Shown here piece after piece: positions 16,362 through 23,994 of a stretch of DNA of 34,908 bases. Position numbers and translations under genes: made by a program. Numbering within the stretch: the stretch's first letter is position 1; the number at the start of each line of letters is the position of its first letter. The notes under the pieces are model-generated. The model saw only the letters and a program-made list of their open reading frames with translations. It was not told where the DNA came from and did no database searches. Location of the stretch: positions 1 through 34,908 of the forward strand of contig NZ_SDGY01000002.1 in the NCBI RefSeq assembly GCF_008107645.1. Direction: 5' to 3'. Source of the stretch: Leuconostoc litchii. GTDB lineage: Bacteria; Bacillota; Bacilli; Lactobacillales; Lactobacillaceae.

Positions 16362-17285
16362 CTTTAATCGTTGTTGTTTTCCAGCATTACGATTCTTTTT
16401 GTCGTAATTATTTGTAACTGTTGAATTTTTTGAATCAGTCTTTTGTGTAGCAGAACTCATATTAGGTAATGGTTGGTCATCAGCCATCAAATCGTCAGCA
16501 GTTTTTTTGATCTCAAATTGAGAGTCAACTCGCTTTTCTAACCCTGGTCTTTGGAAGTGTTGAATTAATGATTGAATTAAAGCAAAAATACCACCAATGA
16601 CAAAATACAATCCAATTGCTCCACTAGCAATCATCGCAAAAACAAAAATCATTACAGGACTAACAAACATCATTGCCGCAGATGTTTTACGTTGCTCCTC
16701 AGGCATATGCTGCATCATTAACCACGCTTGAATTAAATAAATAATACCGGCAATAATCGCAAAAACTAACTGAGGTTTACCAAGATCAAAACCTAAAAAT
16801 GAAGCACCCTGAAGAGCTGGTGCATGTAAAATAGCAGAGTATAACCCTGAAAAGACAGGTAATTGCATAGCCATCGTCAAAAATGAAATGCCACCAATCA
16901 CACTAACATCATTTTCTCTATACAAAGACATCATTGCCATGCTAGCTTTTTGCTGTTCTTGCGTTGTTGCTGCTTTGCGAGATAAAGTTTGTAGTTTATC
17001 AATCTCAGGCTTCAACTTCTGCATTTTAATTTGATTAATTGTAGTATTAACCTGTTGGTTTAAGAAAAAAGGTAACAAAATCAATCTAAAAATTGCTGTG
17101 ATAATAATAATTGCCCAGCCAATACCATTAACACCGCCAATGAAATTAGCAATATTAGTCATGATGTCAGCCAATGGATGTCCTATCCAACGGTACATTC
17201 TACTATGCTGGTTATAACCACCTGTAATCAGAATAATATCAAAAATAACAAACGCAAACGTCAGAACGCGTTTTAATTGTTTCAT
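16359..17285 (-). CDS. yidC: Membrane protein insertase YidC
   Basis: A 308-residue Oxa1/YidC/Alb3 insertase that integrates membrane proteins alone or with SecYEG. The N-terminal hydrophobic segment (LTFAFVIFDIILITGGYN) is followed by TM2 around NGIGWAIIIITAIFRLILLP with the conserved pocket arginine (AIFRLILLPFF). A cytosolic helical hairpin comes next, then three more TM helices. The C-terminal tail is basic and disordered, typical of YidC2-type proteins that bind ribosomes. The N-terminus has no cysteine at the expected lipobox position, so it would not be lipidated as most Firmicute YidC proteins are. A promoter lies upstream (17344-17373) and a terminator downstream. Confidence 0.95.
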   Translation of the reverse strand: MKQLKRVLTFAFVIFDIILITGGYNQHSRMYRWIGHPLADIMTNIANFIGGVNGIGWAIIIITAIFRLILLPFFLNQQVNTTINQIKMQKLKPEIDKLQTLSRKAATTQEQQKASMAMMSLYRENDVSVIGGISFLTMAMQLPVFSGLYSAILHAPALQGASFLGFDLGKPQLVFAIIAGIIYLIQAWLMMQHMPEEQRKTSAAMMFVSPVMIFVFAMIASGAIGLYFVIGGIFALIQSLIQHFQRPGLEKRVDSQFEIKKTADDLMADDQPLPNMSSATQKTDSKNSTVTNNYDKKNRNAGKQQRLK

Positions 17286-17343
17286 AATCAGGGTCTCTCC
17301 TTGAAAATCATGTTAAAAAAGTTGCGCACAATTACAAGGTATT

Positions 17344-17373
17344 ATTATACCAAGAATTACCTACGAATAGCAA
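17344..17373 (-). promoter_or_regulatory. yidC promoter
   Basis: On the minus strand TTGCTA and TATAAT are separated by 18 bases, with TGG before the -10 (extended -10). It lies at the 3' end of the acylphosphatase gene and would give a ~50-base leader to yidC. Confidence 0.6.
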
Positions 17374-17629
17374 AGTTACTTGCTACAAATTCAGAAATTG
17401 GTGTTGTTGTAATTTTATCTACACGACTATAAAAACCAGATCCTTGTTTCAGTATGGTTAAAAAAATAGATAAATCACTTTCTTCACCCTGTGCTTGTAT
17501 TTTAACTGATCCGTCTGGTTGGTTACTTACCCAGCCAACAATATCGTGCTGTTGTGCAGTACTTTGTGTAAACCATCTAAAACCAACACCTTGAACCATA
17601 CCGTAGACACTAATTTCAATTGACTTCAT
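17357..17629 (-). CDS. acyP: Acylphosphatase
   Basis: A 90-residue cytoplasmic enzyme that hydrolyses carboxyl-phosphate bonds. The signature VQGVGFRWFTQ holds the phosphate-binding loop and catalytic arginine (R18 from the ATG at 17629), and the conserved asparagine is in GWVSNQPDGSV. Size is typical (~90). The ATG at 17629 has GAGGG 6 bases upstream; the longer open frame reaching 17689 runs back into the histidine kinase gene and is not supported. It overlaps the end of the kinase gene by 14 bases, so translation is probably coupled to the two-component operon. Confidence 0.95.
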   Translation of the reverse strand: MKSIEISVYGMVQGVGFRWFTQSTAQQHDIVGWVSNQPDGSVKIQAQGEESDLSIFLTILKQGSGFYSRVDKITTTPISEFVASNFAIRR

Positions 17630-18716
17630 TTTTTCCCTCAATGTATAAAGGTAAGTAGACTGTAAAAATTGAACCAGAACCTTCTGCACTTTCTAGCGCA
17701 ATTTCACCACCATAAGCCTCTACAAGACGTTGTGCAATACTCAAGCCAAGACCTGTTCCACCTTTTGCACGAGATCTTGCTTTATCAACGCGATAAAATC
17801 GATCAAAAACATGTTTCGCGTCTTCCGGTTTTAATCCTTCACCAAAATCTTGAACGCCGATTTCAACACGATTCGCCGTTTTTGATAGAGCAAAATGAAT
17901 TTCATAGCGTTCTAGCGAATATTTCACAGCATTATCAGCTAAGATAATCAAAATCTGTTCCATGTGGTCTTGACGAATTTTAACTTTAGCCTCAGCTGCC
18001 AAATCATCATCTAGTGTAAAAACAAAATCTGGATGAATCATTTTAAAGTTATCATAAACGCGGTGCATTGTACCACCAACGTCGGTAACTTCTTTCACAT
18101 TATCGATCGGAATTTGCTCTGCCCGTGTCAAGTTAAGCATCTCATTAATTAAGGTTTCCATGCGTTGCACTTCCAACAGGGATGACTTAATTGAATCTTC
18201 TAAAACTTCAGGGTCATCTTTACCCCAACGATTTAATAATGCCATATGACCCCTAACAATCGTCACAGGTGTACGTAATTCATGAGAAACATCCGACACA
18301 AAGCGTTGCTGTGCACTAATTAATGCTTGTAGCCGATCAATTGTACGATTTAAAATACGTGTTAAGTCAGAAAATTCATCATTTGCACCCACCTCACTAG
18401 CTCGAACTTCGGTCATGGGGTCGTCTTCAAAAGCCTCAATAGTTGTTTCTATTAACTTCACTGGCCTTAAAATAACTTTCATCAATATCAATGCAAACAC
18501 AAAAATAACGAGACCGCCAAAAGCAATGATAATCCATAACCAAAAAACAACAGCACTAGGTAGTGCACCATAATAATGCTTAACTACACCAACTAATATC
18601 AATGCAAGTGCTACAAATATAACAAAAAAGCCAGACGCCATTCCTAATGCTAACTGCCAGCGCAGTGAGAAACGGCGTACAGCTTTTTCAGTTGTTTCTT
18701 TACCAGTTTTATTCAT
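17616..18716 (-). CDS. Sensor histidine kinase, short-loop type
   Basis: A histidine kinase of ~366 residues paired with the response regulator immediately upstream. Numbering from the TTG at 18728, TM1 is ~26-50 and TM2 ~61-86 with only about 10 residues outside the membrane between them. The HAMP domain is ~87-140 (RPVKLIETT). The HisKA phosphoacceptor is H149 in VSDVSHELRTPVTI, followed by the ATP-binding domain with N box ADNAVKYS, DFGEGL and GGTGLGLSIA. The start is ambiguous among TTG 18728, ATG 18722 and ATG 18716; the last is given. The regulator resembles ArlR, but the sensor lacks the large outer domain of ArlS and so probably senses within the membrane. Confidence 0.9.
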   Translation of the reverse strand: MNKTGKETTEKAVRRFSLRWQLALGMASGFFVIFVALALILVGVVKHYYGALPSAVVFWLWIIIAFGGLVIFVFALILMKVILRPVKLIETTIEAFEDDPMTEVRASEVGANDEFSDLTRILNRTIDRLQALISAQQRFVSDVSHELRTPVTIVRGHMALLNRWGKDDPEVLEDSIKSSLLEVQRMETLINEMLNLTRAEQIPIDNVKEVTDVGGTMHRVYDNFKMIHPDFVFTLDDDLAAEAKVKIRQDHMEQILIILADNAVKYSLERYEIHFALSKTANRVEIGVQDFGEGLKPEDAKHVFDRFYRVDKARSRAKGGTGLGLSIAQRLVEAYGGEIALESAEGSGSIFTVYLPLYIEGKNEVN

Positions 18717-18730
18717 ATGCATGCTCAAAA

Positions 18731-19420
18731 TCAGCTACGCATAACATAGCCAGTACCACGTACCGTTTGAATGTATGAAGCTTTGCTCTCAGGATCATCA
18801 ATTTTATTACGCAAATAGCGAATATAAACATCAACAACGTTTGTTTCTACCTCAGAATCAAATCCCCAAACTTCTTTTAGTAATTGTTCACGTGATTGAA
18901 CAACATTGATATTCTCAACCAAAGTAAGTAGTAGATCATACTCACGTTTTGTCAAGTTAATAATTTGATCATCACGACGTGCAATACGGTTTTCTTTTTC
19001 AATACGAAGATCTTTGAAGTTGATAATTGAACGATGCTTATCATTTGTTTCAGTCTCAATTGCAATTCGACGCAAAAGTGAACGAACGCGAGCTAATAAT
19101 TCTTCAATTGCAAATGGCTTTACTAAGTAATCATCAGCACCGTAATCTAATCCTGAAACACGATCAATAACGGAGTCACGAGCTGTCATCATGATAATTG
19201 GCGTTTTCTTCACTTCGCGTAAACGCCGTGCTACTTCTAAACCATTTAGCTCTGGTAACATCAAATCGAGCAAAATAACATCATAATCATTTTCCAAGGC
19301 TAAATCTAATCCTGAACGACCATCATGTACAGTTTCAGCTTCATATCCTTCATGTTTTAGTTCAAGACCAACAAACTTTGCCAAGTTTTCTTCATCTTCA
19401 ACAATCAATACTTTACTCAT
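18731..19420 (-). CDS. OmpR-family response regulator (ArlR-like)
   Basis: A 229-residue DNA-binding response regulator. The receiver domain (1-~120) has the acidic pair in VEDEENLA, phosphoacceptor D52 in VILLDLMLPELNG, T79 in MMTARDS and K101 in YLVKPFA. The winged-helix OmpR/PhoB domain is in the C-terminal 100 residues (NLTKREYDLLLTLVEN, ending VRGTGYVMRS). The receiver closely resembles ArlR of Staphylococcus and lactobacilli, which governs adhesion and envelope genes. TTGAGGACAAAAA precedes the ATG. It heads an operon with the kinase and acylphosphatase. The target regulon is not visible here. Confidence 0.95.
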   Translation of the reverse strand: MSKVLIVEDEENLAKFVGLELKHEGYEAETVHDGRSGLDLALENDYDVILLDLMLPELNGLEVARRLREVKKTPIIMMTARDSVIDRVSGLDYGADDYLVKPFAIEELLARVRSLLRRIAIETETNDKHRSIINFKDLRIEKENRIARRDDQIINLTKREYDLLLTLVENINVVQSREQLLKEVWGFDSEVETNVVDVYIRYLRNKIDDPESKASYIQTVRGTGYVMRS

Positions 19421-19441
19421 TTTTTGTCCTCAACATTTTAA

Positions 19442-19456
19442 ATCGGCAGAAGCCGA
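19442..19456 (-). other. Small GC-rich hairpin in the regulator's 5' leader
   Basis: On the minus strand TCGGC pairs with GCCGA around TTCT, a stable tetraloop hairpin in otherwise AT-rich leader RNA, located between the promoter and the Shine-Dalgarno site of the response regulator. No U tract follows, so it is not a terminator; it may stabilise the message. Confidence 0.45.
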
Positions 19457-19479
19457 GTATATTTGTTTTACTTCCCTTT

Positions 19480-19508
19480 ATTTTAGAGCATTTGTTTAAC
19501 TCTTGCAA
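19480..19508 (-). promoter_or_regulatory. Two-component operon promoter
   Basis: On the minus strand TTGCAA and TAAAAT are separated by 17 bases. The -10 is about 60 bases upstream of the response-regulator start. Confidence 0.7.
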
Positions 19509-19516
19509 GTGTTTTC

Positions 19517-20062
19517 TCATTCTTTGAAAAAATCATCTAATTTTGCTAAACGTGTGTCAATTTCAGCTTCATTTTCTATCATTTTCTCATTTTCATATGT
19601 TTCTTGACTGATAACATGCCAATCCTTGCCAGAAGGCAAAATATCTTCTGTTATCTCTTCGGGTGTTAAAATTTGCAATGGTAAGCTAGCGACAATATTG
19701 TCCAATATTGCTTCATCAACATTCAAAGTATCATTTTCAAGTACAAAAACTGCTTCTGTCTCTTCAAAATCTTTTAGTCGTTGTTCGTCATCAATATATA
19801 ATTCATCAAAGGTCAAATCAACAGGCACAACAACTGGATCAAGCGAACGTGATGACGGTACCGTAATTTCTCCTGTGATATGAGCATGTAACGTGACATC
19901 ATCATTATCTAAGTAACTAACACTCCCGTGAACTTGAAGAGTCGACAATGCTAGAACAGACTGTGGAAAACGATTTTTAGCTTCCGTCTCTAAGTCTAAG
20001 CTTTCATTAAATGTTAACGGCTTTTGGCGGTATTTTAATAACTGATTTTTTGCGTACTTCAT
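19517..20062 (-). CDS. yceD: YceD/DUF177-family protein
   Basis: A 181-residue acidic soluble protein of the YceD (DUF177) family, linked to 23S rRNA and 50S ribosome maturation and often found upstream of rpmF. The family pattern is visible in LDLETEAKNRFP, VHGSVSYLDNDDVTLHAHI, PVDLTFDELYID and the acidic C-terminus. In B. subtilis its neighbour is rpmF and YlbM is upstream; here tmcAL (YlbM) is indeed the next gene upstream, with a 2-base gap. rpmF is not in the window. GGGAGAAATAATT precedes the ATG. Role inferred from family. Confidence 0.9.
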   Translation of the reverse strand: MKYAKNQLLKYRQKPLTFNESLDLETEAKNRFPQSVLALSTLQVHGSVSYLDNDDVTLHAHITGEITVPSSRSLDPVVVPVDLTFDELYIDDEQRLKDFEETEAVFVLENDTLNVDEAILDNIVASLPLQILTPEEITEDILPSGKDWHVISQETYENEKMIENEAEIDTRLAKLDDFFKE

Positions 20063-20064
20063 AA

Positions 20065-21237
20065 TTATTTCTCCCAGTATATTGGTGATCTTGCAATATC
20101 TTGTGCTTGAGTATGATTATTTGCTAGCAATTGCCAGATTTTTCCAGCCTTATAATCTAAGCGTAAATGAGTCTTACTTAAGCTTGAATCAACTTTACTA
20201 ATCAATGGTAGGGTAACTTGTTTTTTGATCTCATTTAAATATTGTTGTCCTATTGATGTAAAGCCTAAAATACGTAAATATGGATTTTGCATAGCTGTTT
20301 GCATTTGATCCACCTTGATATTTAGTAGTGTGTACAATAACGTCCTTTGTATTCGAGTAAACGTATAACGTTTAGACTTGGTCGATTTAATAAATCCTTG
20401 ATAGCTCTGCGGGCCGGATTCATTTAAAGCAGCGCTAACAAATCGATGCTCTAAGCCTTCAGCCATCTGATAAATTTGGCCTACTTGACCTACTGTATCA
20501 GTCATTAACCGATACTTCAATAATGACCAAAATTCACTTTCGAAATTAATGGTATTTGGTGCTGTTACCAAAGCTTTTTTAGTAGCCTCAGGTATAACCT
20601 TTTCGATTTTTTCGATTTTCCCCTTATGCAGAGCTAATCTTATAGAAGATGCCGAGGCAATTGCTTGACTTTCTGTAAAATCAGTATCATGGTAGTTTGC
20701 TTCAGCACGTTTAATCGGTATTAAACCGATATTCACCTGCTGTTTTACAACGGCATTAGCATATCCCAGAGCTAAAATATCATTGGGTTCTTCTAATTTA
20801 AAATTTGTCTCAACTTCCAATTGTTGTGCATACGCACTAGCAAAAGTTTGGGTACGATTTTTAAATTCCTGCCCTTCTGAGATACTTGGTGCTTTTTTGG
20901 CTAATGATAAAAAATCAACGTCCGGATGTTCACTACCAAATACGATATTTTCAACACCTAACGCTGATAGCAATTGTACTGCGCCATCTGCAAAAATATG
21001 GCTTGGTTGAACTGCAAAAAAAGTTGGTAATTCAATAATTAAATCAACCCCATTTTTTAAGGCCATTTGTGTCCTTTGCCATTTATCAAATAACGCTGGT
21101 TCCCCTCGTTGTACAAAATTACCTGACATAACAGCCACAACAACGTCAGCACCAGTCAACTTTTTAGCTTGTTGAATATGATAAATATGACCATTATGAA
21201 AAGGATTATACTCAGTTATTAATCCAACTGCTTTCAT
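20065..21237 (-). CDS. tmcAL: tRNA(Met) cytidine acetate ligase TmcAL
   Basis: A 390-residue nucleotidyltransferase-like enzyme (formerly YlbM) that uses acetate and ATP to make N4-acetylcytidine at the wobble position of elongator tRNA-Met. The signature EYNPFHNGHIYHI carries the HxGH motif at residues 14-17, followed by VVAVMSGNFVQRGEPALFDK. The middle of the protein has the family's LGYANAV and ASASSIRLAL motifs. Length fits (~390). It overlaps the yqeM stop by one base (TAATG) and precedes yceD, the conserved yqeM-tmcAL-yceD order. Confidence 0.95.
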   Translation of the reverse strand: MKAVGLITEYNPFHNGHIYHIQQAKKLTGADVVVAVMSGNFVQRGEPALFDKWQRTQMALKNGVDLIIELPTFFAVQPSHIFADGAVQLLSALGVENIVFGSEHPDVDFLSLAKKAPSISEGQEFKNRTQTFASAYAQQLEVETNFKLEEPNDILALGYANAVVKQQVNIGLIPIKRAEANYHDTDFTESQAIASASSIRLALHKGKIEKIEKVIPEATKKALVTAPNTINFESEFWSLLKYRLMTDTVGQVGQIYQMAEGLEHRFVSAALNESGPQSYQGFIKSTKSKRYTFTRIQRTLLYTLLNIKVDQMQTAMQNPYLRILGFTSIGQQYLNEIKKQVTLPLISKVDSSLSKTHLRLDYKAGKIWQLLANNHTQAQDIARSPIYWEK

Positions 21238-21989
21238 TATTTCACCGCCTTAAAAAACCATCGTTCGCTTGTTTCATCAATACTATCATGACCAAAATTA
21301 GCAGACACTTCAATATCATGGAATCCAGCTTGTTCTAGTACTTGTTGGTATGTTTTTAAATCATACGTTTGCTCGTGATGAATTTCTCGCATCACTTTAA
21401 AAGCATCAACGTGGCTGTCATAGACAAAAAATTTCAAGTCATGGTCAACACTATTCACTTCTTCCCCAGGATAACTAGTCCACATAAAAATATTTTCATC
21501 ATCATCATCATTATTGTAGTGATAGTTATCATACAATACATTAACTTGATGAGGTGTGATTACGTCAAATAAAAACTTTCCACCATTCTCTAAATGTTCG
21601 TAAACTTGTGCTACAGCTGACTTGAAATCATTTAGATTTGGTAAATAGTTCAACGAGTCAGCAAAACTAACTATCAAAGGATACCTAACTGTCCAATCTG
21701 AAAAATCACGCATATCTGCTTGCAATAAATTCAAATCTACCTTCGACTGATTCGCATGCTTTTGTGCTAAAGCTAACATTTCTGGTGACAAATCTAACAC
21801 ATCAACGTTATAACCACGCTGTGCTAGTAAAACAGCTAGCCGACCAGCTCCCCCCCCCACGTCTAAAACCGATGTGGCTTGAGTTATATTAGTCACAAAA
21901 TTAACCCATTCTTGATACAATTCTGAATCAAAGAGCTGGTCATATTTTTCTGCAAAAGTTGAGTAATTGTTATTTATTTCATTATTCAT
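21237..21989 (-). CDS. yqeM: SAM-dependent methyltransferase YqeM
   Basis: A 250-residue class I methyltransferase. Motif I is VLDVGGGAGRLAVLLA (residues 41-56), with the acidic strand VDVLDLSPEML at ~60-70 binding the SAM ribose. The substrate is unknown. A run of nine C on the plus strand (21850-21858) encodes the GGG of motif I, so a single slip would truncate the protein. There is no Shine-Dalgarno sequence: TGTTAAAAT ends 7 bases before the ATG, suggesting leaderless translation. It sits between the rsfS terminator and tmcAL, with which it overlaps by one base. Confidence 0.92.
   Translation of the reverse strand: MNNEINNNYSTFAEKYDQLFDSELYQEWVNFVTNITQATSVLDVGGGAGRLAVLLAQRGYNVDVLDLSPEMLALAQKHANQSKVDLNLLQADMRDFSDWTVRYPLIVSFADSLNYLPNLNDFKSAVAQVYEHLENGGKFLFDVITPHQVNVLYDNYHYNNDDDDENIFMWTSYPGEEVNSVDHDLKFFVYDSHVDAFKVMREIHHEQTYDLKTYQQVLEQAGFHDIEVSANFGHDSIDETSERWFFKAVK
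21850..21858 (-). repeat. Nine-G homopolymer in yqeM
   Basis: Nine consecutive G on the coding strand sit within the SAM-binding loop of yqeM, encoding adjacent glycines with GGG codons. It is long for this AT-rich genome and a potential slippage site. Confidence 0.9.
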
Positions 21990-21996
21990 AATTTTA

Positions 21997-22005
21997 ATTT
22001 TAACA
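21997..22005 (-). promoter_or_regulatory. yqeM extended -10, leaderless arrangement
   Basis: On the minus strand TGT plus TAAAAT forms an extended -10 that ends 7 bases before the yqeM ATG. There is no room for a ribosome-binding site, so transcription would start at or next to the ATG. Confidence 0.5.
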
Positions 22006-22044
22006 TGGTACAGGTTTGAACCGCCATATTCTGAGCTACATCAA

Positions 22045-22076
22045 TCAAAAAAATCGAGGCAAAAGTCTCGATTTTC
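22045..22076 (-). terminator. rsfS terminator
   Basis: On the minus strand AAAATCGAG and CTCGATTTT pair around an 8-base loop, followed by more U. It abuts the rsfS stop and separates the yqeG-rsfS operon from yqeM. Confidence 0.85.
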
Positions 22077-22450
22077 TAGTCTTCTTTTAGTATGTCTTCA
22101 AGACTAACATAAGGTGCGTCATTCCATAGGCGCTCTAAATTATAAAAATCACGGCTCTCCGTAGAGAAAATGTGTACAATCACATCACCTAGATCCATCA
22201 AAATCCACTCACCAGATTGAAAACCTTCTGTAAAGCGCACATTCCCACCTGCCGCCTCTATTTTATCCTTAACCTCAGTGGCAATAGCCTGAACTTGACG
22301 CGTCGAGCTTGCATCAGCAATGACAAAATAGTCTGCCATTAAACTAACTTTTCTCATATCAAGTGCAACGATGTTATTAGCTTTTTTATTATCAACTGCT
22401 TGTACGGCAATATTTAGTGTTTCTTCTACATTTAATGCTGTTGTTGTCAT
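22076..22450 (-). CDS. rsfS: Ribosome silencing factor RsfS
   Basis: A 124-residue protein that binds uL14 on the 50S subunit and blocks subunit joining when nutrients run out. Family motifs visible are NIVALDMRKVSLMADYFVIA, ASSTRQVQAIA, EGFQSGEWILMDLGDVIVHIF and a final YNLERLWNDAP. Size is normal. It begins 3 bases after the yqeK stop with no good Shine-Dalgarno (only AAGAAAG), so translation probably depends on coupling. It is the last gene before the terminator of the yqeG-yqeH-yhbY-nadD-yqeK-rsfS cluster. Confidence 0.96.
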   Translation of the reverse strand: MTTTALNVEETLNIAVQAVDNKKANNIVALDMRKVSLMADYFVIADASSTRQVQAIATEVKDKIEAAGGNVRFTEGFQSGEWILMDLGDVIVHIFSTESRDFYNLERLWNDAPYVSLEDILKED

Positions 22451-22453
22451 ATT

Positions 22454-23038
22454 TTAATTTTCTTTCTTAACCCAATAATTGTATGTTTCCAGTGATTTAG
22501 GATAAATCGGTGTTTCTTTTTGAACGAGCTGAGCTAATGTATGGACAATTTGATATTTGACACCCATTGATAAGCTTTGGTCTGTAATCGTGCGTGCTTC
22601 AACTACGCCTTCAAATGTACGACCTGTTTCTAGATAATCAGCCATAAATAACACTTGAGACAGTCGACTCATATCTGAACCAGAACCAGTGGTGTGTTGA
22701 CGGACAGCTGTCAATATTTCTTCATCAGTAATACCCAACTCTGTACGAATTATTTCAGCACCCACAATGCCATGCCATACATAATTACCCCAATGAACTA
22801 AATCTGGATCCATATGTTGTTCTTCGATCACTCTCAAAAAATCATCATCTGAACGCTCTTTAGCATAATCATGTACTAGTGCTGCTATCTCCGCTTTGTC
22901 TAGATCTACATGATTAGCTTCCGATAATTTCACTGCATAGTCGCGAACCCGCAATACATGATGATAGCGATAATCAGATAAACGTGCAGCTACTTTTTTC
23001 TCTAGTTCAGCAATTGTACCATTAAAATATTTAGTCAT
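22454..23038 (-). CDS. yqeK: HD-domain Ap4A hydrolase YqeK
   Basis: A 194-residue HD-domain hydrolase that cleaves diadenosine tetraphosphate symmetrically into two ADP. Metal ligands include the histidine pair in YRYHHVLRVRDYA and the HD pair at about H56-D57 in AALVHDYAKE; later HGIVGA and VRQHTTGS carry further histidines. The ATG at 23038 is preferred because GAGG lies 5 bases upstream; the longer frame to 23083 only adds residues encoded within nadD. It overlaps the nadD 3' end by 8 bases. Neighbours nadD and rsfS match the conserved Firmicute cluster. Confidence 0.95.
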   Translation of the reverse strand: MTKYFNGTIAELEKKVAARLSDYRYHHVLRVRDYAVKLSEANHVDLDKAEIAALVHDYAKERSDDDFLRVIEEQHMDPDLVHWGNYVWHGIVGAEIIRTELGITDEEILTAVRQHTTGSGSDMSRLSQVLFMADYLETGRTFEGVVEARTITDQSLSMGVKYQIVHTLAQLVQKETPIYPKSLETYNYWVKKEN

Positions 23039-23669
23039 ATAAGCCTCTATACAGATCGTATTCTCTAATAAACAGTGCTTCACGTTCTGGTACTAAATAA
23101 TTAATGCTTTGATTCATACGAATACGTGTACGTACCTCCGAAGCACTAATATTAATATTGGGCACATCAAACCACAAAACTGGATAATCAGATATCGTAT
23201 CTTGTCCATCATGAAAGCCAGCTGCAAGTGTAACAATTCGGCTTAGTTCATCAATATGATCCCAAGTTGGTAATTTACCAACAGTATGAGCGCCCATAAT
23301 AAAATAGTATTCATTTTCGGGATGCAGATCAACTAATTCTTTCATAGTCTGGTAAGTGTGAGATTCACCACCATTACGAATTTCAATTAACTCCAACTCA
23401 AAGAATGGATTATCTAGAATAGCCATATGTACCAACTGCATGCGATACGATGGTTCGATTGCACTGGCATGTGTTGCATCAACTGGTTGTGCGTTGGGCA
23501 TCCAGTAAACTTTTTCAAGACCAAGTTGCTTCCCAACACTTTCTGCTAAAACTAACTGTCCTATATGTGGCGGATTAAACGTACCACCAAAAATCCCGAC
23601 CCGGTGCTTTGTTTTACTTGACTCTAGTTCTAGTTGATCTTGTAGTACAATTGTCGATGTGCCAATCAT
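23031..23669 (-). CDS. nadD: Nicotinate-nucleotide adenylyltransferase
   Basis: A 212-residue enzyme that adenylates nicotinate mononucleotide in NAD synthesis. The nucleotidyltransferase motif GIFGGTFNPPHIGQL is at about residues 25-39, with the HxGH-like PHIG. The second motif ISASEVRTRIR is near the C-terminus. The N-terminal extension of about 20 residues before the core is longer than in B. subtilis NadD and typical of lactobacillales. The ATG at 23669 (GAGGAG 6 bases upstream) is preferred over the one at 23675 that abuts that site. It overlaps yqeK and follows yhbY. Confidence 0.96.
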   Translation of the reverse strand: MIGTSTIVLQDQLELESSKTKHRVGIFGGTFNPPHIGQLVLAESVGKQLGLEKVYWMPNAQPVDATHASAIEPSYRMQLVHMAILDNPFFELELIEIRNGGESHTYQTMKELVDLHPENEYYFIMGAHTVGKLPTWDHIDELSRIVTLAAGFHDGQDTISDYPVLWFDVPNINISASEVRTRIRMNQSINYLVPEREALFIREYDLYRGLYD

Positions 23670-23679
23670 AACCATCTCC

Positions 23680-23994
23680 TCAGATCTTTGCTACATCCAA
23701 TGAAATCTTCTTGTATTTGTCTTCTTGAGCTGGTAGATACAAAATCACCGTACGTCCAATCGTCTGAGCAACAGTAATATCAGAGTGTGATTCAATAAAA
23801 TTAGCTACTTCTTTCGTTGTTTCTTCAGCACTTTGTTGTAAACTAATTTTAACCAATTCTCGTTTAGCTAGTGCTAAAACTATTTCGTCTACCCAATTTT
23901 GTGTTAGCCCATTTTTACCAACTGAAAATATCGGTGATAATGTATTCGCTTGTGAACGTAAATAACGTTTTTGTTTTCCTGTTAATTGCATCAT
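23680..23994 (-). CDS. yhbY: CRM-domain RNA-binding protein YhbY
   Basis: A 104-residue single CRM (YhbY) domain associated with the large ribosomal subunit. The family pattern LTGKQKRYLRSQAN, then SVGKNGLT with the GKNG loop, and ELVKISLQQ are all present, as expected of a ribosome-assembly RNA binder. The start overlaps the yqeH stop (TAATG), and an ATG three bases later (23991) is an alternative. The end is 11 bases before nadD. Same cluster order as in B. subtilis. Confidence 0.94.
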   Translation of the reverse strand: MMQLTGKQKRYLRSQANTLSPIFSVGKNGLTQNWVDEIVLALAKRELVKISLQQSAEETTKEVANFIESHSDITVAQTIGRTVILYLPAQEDKYKKISLDVAKI

